Positions 58,388-63,590 of a stretch of 63,590 bases of DNA are shown here, one piece after another. Source of the DNA: JAVSMW01 sp032027005 (GTDB taxonomy: Bacteria > Bacillota > Thermincolia > Thermincolales > UBA2595); contig JAVSMW010000014.1 of NCBI GenBank assembly GCA_032027005.1, positions 76,658 to 140,247 of the forward strand, given 5' to 3'. Each line of letters begins with the position of its first letter. The stretch's first letter is position 1. Both the position numbers and the translations under genes were made by a program. The notes under the pieces are model-generated. The model was not told where the DNA came from, ran no database searches, and saw nothing but the letters and a program-made list of their open reading frames with translations.

Positions 58388-58416
58388 AAAGAGAGCCTCA
58401 TAAAGAGGCTCTCTTT
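58388..58416 (-). terminator. terminator of the SLH protein gene
   Basis: AAAGAGAGCCTC/GAGGCTCTCTTT, 11 bases after the stop; also fits as an insulator before nhaA. Confidence 0.75.
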
Positions 58417-58426
58417 TCAATTTTGA

Positions 58427-60181
58427 TTACAGCTTGCCTAAGCTTGACAGAACCTTTTTAATCATAACGGTTCCTTCAGCTCTGGTGGCATTAGCTTTGG
58501 ATACTACAGTTGTGGCTGTACGTCCGGTAATAATACCTTCCTTGACAGCTACGGCTAAACTGCTTTGTGCCCAAACGGCAATGTCGCCCTTATCGCTGAA
58601 CTTGCTCAGCAGGCTGGTGTCGGCAGAAATTTTCTTGCCTCCGACTTCAAGAGCCTTGGCAACCATTACTGCCATTTCCTGACGGGTGATCTTACCTTCA
58701 GGGTTAAAGCTGCCATTAAAGCCTGCTACCAAACCTTTGGCGGCAGCAGCTTCCACAGTACCGTAGTACCAGGCACCTGCTTTAACGTCCTTGAAGGTGG
58801 CTTTAGCCGGTTTAACATCAGCCAAACCAAGAGCCTTCACCAGCAGGGTAGCAAATTGAGCCCTGGTGATGCTGGAATCAGGTGCAAAGTTGCTGGCGGA
58901 AACGCCTTTGACGATGCCTTTATCCACTAATACCTCGATGTCTGCTTTAGCCCAATGCTTAACAATATCGGCAAAAGCAGCTATCTTGGCCATCAGGGTA
59001 TACTCACTAAAGGATCCGGTTTCAAACCAGACAATCTTTTTAGCAGTATCAACTTCACCGCCCAGGAATACTAAGCCGTTTACAGTTACCCGGTAAGCTC
59101 CTAACCTATTTTCGTTGACTCCGTTTAAGTCACTAACGGTATAGGGAATAGCTACCTTCAGGGCCTTGGCAAAGGTGCTGATCTTAGATTCACTACCGGA
59201 AGAAGACTTGGCCAGAAGCTCGAAATTGAACACCTTGCCTACCGGCTGGAGATTTGCAACAGCAGTAACAGCAGGGGTCTGCTTAACCTCGGTTACAGTC
59301 AACGTAATCTTAGTAGTAGGATCAGCTTTAACAAGGTCTTTCAGAGCAGCAACATCCAACGCCGCAGGCGGGATTACAAACTGCACATCATCTGTCTTTA
59401 TGGAAAGGTCTTTGCTCTTTTCAGCAAGTCTATCCATGATGGCAGCAGCCAGTTCTACCTTAACTGTGTCCGCAGTAGTACCGGTCGGGACTGCTTCGAT
59501 AACAACTTCCTGGTTACTGTTGATGAGGGCTTCAACCTTGGTTGTGTCAACTGCGACAGTAGCAGTAGTTTTGCCATCGTCCGCTTTTTCTACGGTAACT
59601 GTACCGGTTTGAGTTTCGGTTTTGGCTTCGGGTTGTGTTGTTGGTGTTGGAGTACCGCCGCCACCGGAACTCGGGCTGTCATCGTCTACTGGGTCATCTA
59701 CCGGGTCATCATCAGGTGGTGGTGGGTTCAAGGTTAGTATAACAGTGTGGAGAAGTGTGTCGTTCCAATAAACATACCCATATACCTCAGTAGTGGTTTG
59801 AGTGAAATTAGCCGGTGCCATGTATACCATGGAGTATACCGCACCATAGACTGAATCTCCCACGTACTCTGCCTCATCACCATAAACAACGGAAATTACC
59901 GATCCATCTTTGACAAATTCTATACTAAGACCATGAGTCATCGCAGTCAAAGGGTTTTCGGCTGCTAATTTAACCAAAAGGTTATATCCGGCATCAGTTC
60001 CGTCAACGGTTACGGTGTCAGATTCAACATAACCTACTCCTGATTGTTGTACAGGAGTAATAGAGGCTTCGGCACTCCCTACCATACTGAATGGGGCCAC
60101 CAAGATGGTGAGTAGGAATGCAGTAAACAGTATCAGACAGATATTCCCTGCGGCTTGCCGCGATCTTGTAAAGTTCCACAT
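58427..60181 (-). CDS. S-layer homology (SLH) domain protein
   Basis: 584 residues. Signal peptide (ICLILFTAFLLTILVAPFSM) and probable cleavage after ASA-like residues, an N-terminal beta region, a proline/aspartate linker (PPPPDDDPVDDPVDDD, near 165), a long beta domain and three SLH repeats at the C-terminus (DIVKHWAKADIEVLVDKGIV; FKDVKAGAWYYGTVEAAAA; FSDKGDIAVWAQSSLAVAV) that bind pyruvylated wall polymer. Start at ATG 60179-60181 after AAAGGAGGTGA. Function of the body is unknown. Confidence 0.92.
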   Translation of the reverse strand: MWNFTRSRQAAGNICLILFTAFLLTILVAPFSMVGSAEASITPVQQSGVGYVESDTVTVDGTDAGYNLLVKLAAENPLTAMTHGLSIEFVKDGSVISVVYGDEAEYVGDSVYGAVYSMVYMAPANFTQTTTEVYGYVYWNDTLLHTVILTLNPPPPDDDPVDDPVDDDSPSSGGGGTPTPTTQPEAKTETQTGTVTVEKADDGKTTATVAVDTTKVEALINSNQEVVIEAVPTGTTADTVKVELAAAIMDRLAEKSKDLSIKTDDVQFVIPPAALDVAALKDLVKADPTTKITLTVTEVKQTPAVTAVANLQPVGKVFNFELLAKSSSGSESKISTFAKALKVAIPYTVSDLNGVNENRLGAYRVTVNGLVFLGGEVDTAKKIVWFETGSFSEYTLMAKIAAFADIVKHWAKADIEVLVDKGIVKGVSASNFAPDSSITRAQFATLLVKALGLADVKPAKATFKDVKAGAWYYGTVEAAAAKGLVAGFNGSFNPEGKITRQEMAVMVAKALEVGGKKISADTSLLSKFSDKGDIAVWAQSSLAVAVKEGIITGRTATTVVSKANATRAEGTVMIKKVLSSLGKL

Positions 60182-60302
60182 TTTTGTTTCACCTCCTTTC
60201 TTGTGGATAGTGATTATATGTATCATAGGATACATATAATTAATAATATTTTAGCATTATTTCCCCGGCGGAACAAGGTATTATTTGCCAAATGCCAGGT
60301 TG

Positions 60303-61340
60303 TTAGCGTGAAATCAGTGTGAATACTGAAATTTCGGGCGGCGCAAAGAGCCGCATCGGCAGCCTGGTTTCACCTAAGCCCCGGTTAACATACATTGCGG
60401 TGTCACCGACTTTAAACAATCCGGCATTATATTGCTCAAATCCAGGCTGCACATTATTAGAAAACATTAATTCAGAAGAAAGTAGTTTAGCAGACCGGCT
60501 GCTGTACAGGGCCAGTTGATCATTCCACAAATCCAGGTTTGCTAAAGAATCCTGGTGGTTCAAAATAAATTTGAGAACCCGGTTTAACAGGAGGTTTGCT
60601 TTTATCAGCACCAGATTAACCTTATCTTTTAGTGCGGGACGCTCTGCTAAACCTGGGATATTAATTTGACCGCCGTGAGTATGTCCGACCAGTACCAGGT
60701 CTATTTTTTTATCCCTGGCTTTGTTGATGATTTCCGGTGAATGTGCCAGCAGTATCCTGGGCGCAATATCAGTTCCAGTTAATGCCTTGTCCAGCCGTTC
60801 GCGGCCGGTATTGGGATCCTCCACACCGACCAGCCACAAATGTCCACCCTTTTTGCCAACCCGAAAGTTACTATTAGACAGCACAGTAACGCCGGCTTTT
60901 TTATAGGCCGCATCCATTTCTTTTCTTGATAATTTACTTGTGTATTCGTTATTGCCATAAACGAAAAACTTGCCATACTTTGCCTGTAGTGGGCCAAGGA
61001 CCCGCTCAATGTATGTAATGTCGGTAAAACGGGAGTCTAAGACATCACCGGTAATCACTAAAATATCGGGGTTTAATTTGTTGATTTGATCTGTCAATTT
61101 GTTATCAGAAAAAACTTTACCGTGCAGGTCGGAGATCTGTACTATTCTCAAGCCTGCAAATTGCCGAGGCAGGCCTGGGATTGTTATATCTACATTGGTT
61201 ACAGTAAGCTTTTGGGGTTCTATTTCATGGGCATAGTAAACTAATGAGATAAAGGCTGCTAAAACTATTAAGGTGAAAGAAAAAATCCAGAAAATCAGCT
61301 TTTTTAATGATTTAAACATAGAAAAATTATGTTTCTTCAT
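60303..61340 (-). CDS. membrane-anchored metallophosphoesterase (YkuE/YaeI-like)
   Basis: 345 residues. N-terminal span (IFSFTLIVLAAFISLVYYA) then a calcineurin-like core: QISDLHG, TGDVLDSR, YGNNEY, LAHSPEI and VGHTHGGQINIP. YaeI-type enzymes act on lipid or nucleotide phosphoesters. Its start overlaps the CapD gene end by 14 bases, so the two are probably co-transcribed. Confidence 0.88.
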   Translation of the reverse strand: MKKHNFSMFKSLKKLIFWIFSFTLIVLAAFISLVYYAHEIEPQKLTVTNVDITIPGLPRQFAGLRIVQISDLHGKVFSDNKLTDQINKLNPDILVITGDVLDSRFTDITYIERVLGPLQAKYGKFFVYGNNEYTSKLSRKEMDAAYKKAGVTVLSNSNFRVGKKGGHLWLVGVEDPNTGRERLDKALTGTDIAPRILLAHSPEIINKARDKKIDLVLVGHTHGGQINIPGLAERPALKDKVNLVLIKANLLLNRVLKFILNHQDSLANLDLWNDQLALYSSRSAKLLSSELMFSNNVQPGFEQYNAGLFKVGDTAMYVNRGLGETRLPMRLFAPPEISVFTLISR

Positions 61341-63288
61341 TTACGGCCACTTCCTCTGCTGCGAGCTGCAGTTCCTGAAGGGCTGTTTCTTTGGTCGGAG
61401 ATGTGTTTCGCAATATCGAGTGGGAGTCAACAGCCCGGGTACCTGGGTTTCCAAGTTGGTAGGTTGGGACTATCTGTTTTAACAGCTCTTTTATATTCTC
61501 AGATTGAATAGGGTTATTCGAGTAGATGATTTGATGTAATTTCTTAATCATAAAACTGAGTTCTTCCCAGGAAAACTCAACCTGTTTACCAATAAAAATA
61601 CGATTGTGTTTTGTTGCCCTGAGTCCCTCTTCGTCAGTCAGGATTTCCTCAAATAGCTTTTCCCCCGGCCGCAGACCTGTATAAACTATCTTTATATCTT
61701 CATATGGTTCCAAGCCGGATAACTGGATGAGATCCCTGGCCAAATCCACTATTTTAACAGGCTTGCCCATATCCAATATAAATATGTCGCCACCCTGAGC
61801 CAAAGCCCCGGCCTGGATAACCAGCTGGACAGCCTCGGGAATTGTCATAAAGTAGCGAACCATCTCCGGGTGAGTCACGGTAACGGGCCCCCCCTCCATG
61901 ATCTGGCGCTTGAACAGAGGTATGACACTTCCCCTGCTCCCCAGAACATTACCAAAACGAACAAAAGCAAACTTGGTGCTGCTTGTCCTGCCGATACTCT
62001 GAATAATCATCTCGGCCACGCGTTTGGTTGTGCCCATCACACTGGTGGGATTGACAGCTTTGTCTGTAGAAATCATGACAAAACGATCAACACCAAATTG
62101 GTGAGCACACTCGGCCAGGTTTTTTGTGCCAAAAATATTGTTCTTAACTGCCTCGGCAGGATTTGCCTCCATTAACGGCACATGCTTGTGAGCCGCAGCA
62201 TGAAACACAACGGTGGGGCGATATGTACTGAAAATCTGCCGGATTCGCCCGGCATCCTGGATATCAGCTATTATAGTTTCATGCACTAAATTGGGGAAGG
62301 ATTTCTTAAGTTCAAGAGCAATATCATAAATGCTGTTCTCGCCATGACCTAACAGCAATAATTTGCGAGGTTTGAATGGGGCTATCTGCCTGCACAATTC
62401 AGAACCGATGGACCCTCCGGCCCCAGTGACAAGCACTACCTGCCAGGTTACATAACCGGCAATTTCATTTAAATCCACCTGAACCGGGTCCCTGCCCAGC
62501 AGGTCATCTACGCTGACTTCTCTGATCATATTTATAGATACTTTGGATGTAATAAGGTCTGATACGCGGGGCAATATTTTTATTTTGGCTTTGGTAGATT
62601 TGCAGATTTCAATGATTTTAGAAATTTCCGCTCTGGATGCTGATGGTATGGCAATTACAATTTTTTGAATGGAATGTTTGAAGATGACCTCGGGTATCCG
62701 GTCACGGCCACCCAAAACAGGAAGACCCAGGACTTCTAAGTTCCATTTGGTTTGGTCGTCATCAATAAAGGCAACAGGATATAGGTCCGAATCCGGTGAA
62801 TGTTTTAGTTCTTTGGCGATTAAGACTCCTGCCTTTCCTGCTCCAATGATTAAGGTTCGGCGGTGATGGGGCTGGATTTTTAGGTATGAGTCACGGAAGA
62901 TTCTCCAGGCAAAGCGTGATGCGCCAACACCCAGGATAATCAGAACCCAGGAGATAATGAATATGGAACGGGGGAAAAGGAGATTGGGGAAACTGGCGTA
63001 TATAAATTTATGGATGATGTAGAAGAGTATTTCAGCAGTTGTAGCTGCTTTGAGGAGTGAAACAAGTTCGCCGATGCTGGCGTATTGCCAGACCCGGCGG
63101 TACATTTTGGTCCAGATGAAGGATGCGTGAAGGAGAAGAACTTGCATCAAAATTGCATATGGCAGGACAGCCAGATATTTATGGTCTATTCGAAAATCAA
63201 ACCTCAGGAGGTAGGCAAGGGTAACTGCTGTTGCAACTGTTAGAGCATCCAGCCCGCTAAGAAAAAGTAAACGAAGACGGTAATTCAT
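61327..63288 (-). CDS. CapD/PglF-type UDP-sugar 4,6-dehydratase (membrane)
   Basis: 653 residues. Four N-terminal spans, a CoA-binding-like Rossmann fold (LIIGAGKAGVLIAKEL near 145) and a catalytic extended SDR domain (VTGAGGSIGSELC near 285, with STDKAVNPTSVMGTTKR as the active site). Makes the 4-keto-6-deoxy precursor of surface sugars (UDP-GlcNAc family). First gene of the leftward set; upstream is only the 97-bp repeat. Confidence 0.93.
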   Translation of the reverse strand: MNYRLRLLFLSGLDALTVATAVTLAYLLRFDFRIDHKYLAVLPYAILMQVLLLHASFIWTKMYRRVWQYASIGELVSLLKAATTAEILFYIIHKFIYASFPNLLFPRSIFIISWVLIILGVGASRFAWRIFRDSYLKIQPHHRRTLIIGAGKAGVLIAKELKHSPDSDLYPVAFIDDDQTKWNLEVLGLPVLGGRDRIPEVIFKHSIQKIVIAIPSASRAEISKIIEICKSTKAKIKILPRVSDLITSKVSINMIREVSVDDLLGRDPVQVDLNEIAGYVTWQVVLVTGAGGSIGSELCRQIAPFKPRKLLLLGHGENSIYDIALELKKSFPNLVHETIIADIQDAGRIRQIFSTYRPTVVFHAAAHKHVPLMEANPAEAVKNNIFGTKNLAECAHQFGVDRFVMISTDKAVNPTSVMGTTKRVAEMIIQSIGRTSSTKFAFVRFGNVLGSRGSVIPLFKRQIMEGGPVTVTHPEMVRYFMTIPEAVQLVIQAGALAQGGDIFILDMGKPVKIVDLARDLIQLSGLEPYEDIKIVYTGLRPGEKLFEEILTDEEGLRATKHNRIFIGKQVEFSWEELSFMIKKLHQIIYSNNPIQSENIKELLKQIVPTYQLGNPGTRAVDSHSILRNTSPTKETALQELQLAAEEVAVNEET

Positions 63289-63317
63289 GGTTTTCCCTCC
63301 AGCTTTTGTTACTTAAC

Positions 63318-63497
63318 TTACACTAAAATTACCATAGAATATTGGCTTTTTAACCTTAAAAAATTTCTATGATAACCATTAACACCTAGAAATTCATAAA
63401 TTCCAATAAATTGCTCTGCTGCCACTTCATAAGTTTGCATAGGTACCTCAGTGTTCGTCTTGAATATCGTTAATGCGTATTGCAGCATTAACTTCAT
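63318..63497 (-). CDS. short reading frame upstream of capD, doubtful
   Basis: 59 codons from an ATG that lies exactly at the inner edge of the 97-bp repeat to 63318. No homology seen and no ribosome binding site outside the repeat; may be a gene fragment cut by the element. Confidence 0.25.
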   Translation of the reverse strand: MKLMLQYALTIFKTNTEVPMQTYEVAAEQFIGIYEFLGVNGYHRNFLRLKSQYSMVILV

Positions 63498-63590
63498 AAT
63501 TATAGTCATTCCTTTCGCTTCGCTCAAGGCACAAAACGTAATGAAATACGTTGGCATTGAGCGAATTTTTTATTATTCTAAACTCCTAGG
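63494..63590. repeat. 97-bp hairpin repeat, copy 2 (window end)
   Basis: Identical to 20030-20126. The window stops at its CCTAGG, the same base where copy 1 meets the N, which suggests an assembly break at a multi-copy element. Confidence 0.9.

Overview
The window looks like a chromosomal contig from an anaerobic, endospore-forming, Gram-positive bacterium of the Desulfotomaculum/Pelotomaculum (Peptococcaceae) kind. The evidence is a gerA-gerB-gerC germination operon, spoVK, a LexA/YneA pair with Bacillus-type SOS boxes, S-layer homology domains, a two-subunit Fe-S fumarase, a stray MvhD-type iron-sulfur protein, sigma-54-type and PAS regulators, and the order miaB-ylbF / mutS-mutL-miaA-hfq / spoVK-hflX. 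The species is an inference; no rRNA or tRNA gene was seen.

Layout. 1-6.4 kb: the end of a ferredoxin-like gene, a PAS/AAA+/Fis activator, and facing it a compact operon of a split transketolase plus a RuBisCO-like protein, followed by a small Cys-rich protein and a diiron-type beta-lactamase-fold protein. 6.4-19.5 kb: a DUF1786 protein, an EamA exporter, a cyclic-di-GMP-I riboswitch before a secreted stalk-domain protein, threonine aldolase, a three-gene ABC importer, a rifampicin phosphotransferase, a membrane phosphoesterase and a ywbE gene broken by a 52-bp tandem duplication. 19.5-22.9 kb: a scarred region with a 97-bp repeat, an assembly gap, a fumarase operon and its frameshifted PAS/Fis regulator. 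23-31 kb: the SOS pair yneA/lexA, a broken retropepsin gene, an MvhD-like protein, a REC-GGDEF protein, an aluminium-resistance/methionine gamma-lyase-type enzyme, HflX with an N-terminal JAMM-like domain, and SpoVK. 31.5-46 kb: HU and then a long leftward block of RNA/DNA maintenance genes (hfq, miaA, mutL, mutS, ylbF, miaB), with a histone-deacetylase-like enzyme and a hydantoinase-like protein between mutL and mutS. 46-53 kb: a small set of membrane/diiron/MTH865 genes, toxin-antitoxin modules, a decayed histidine kinase, MerR, a CNNM/CorC protein and HtpX. 53-63.6 kb: the ger operon, nhaA behind a second cyclic-di-GMP-I riboswitch, an SLH protein, a phosphoesterase, a CapD-type epimerase, and a second copy of the 97-bp repeat exactly at the window end.

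How genes may work together. The most novel-looking unit is the transketolase A/B + RuBisCO-like operon divergent from a sigma-54-type activator: the transketolase has lost two of the usual catalytic histidines and the RuBisCO-like protein has K-D-D-H where RuBisCO has K-D-D-E, so an unassigned sugar-phosphate route is plausible. The second theme is cyclic-di-GMP: two aptamers with terminators, one in front of a Na+/H+ antiporter, plus a GGDEF-family response regulator. A third is recent decay: at least four genes carry small duplications or indels that break the frame (ywbE, the fumarase regulator, the retropepsin, the kinase remnant), and a MerR gene may too.
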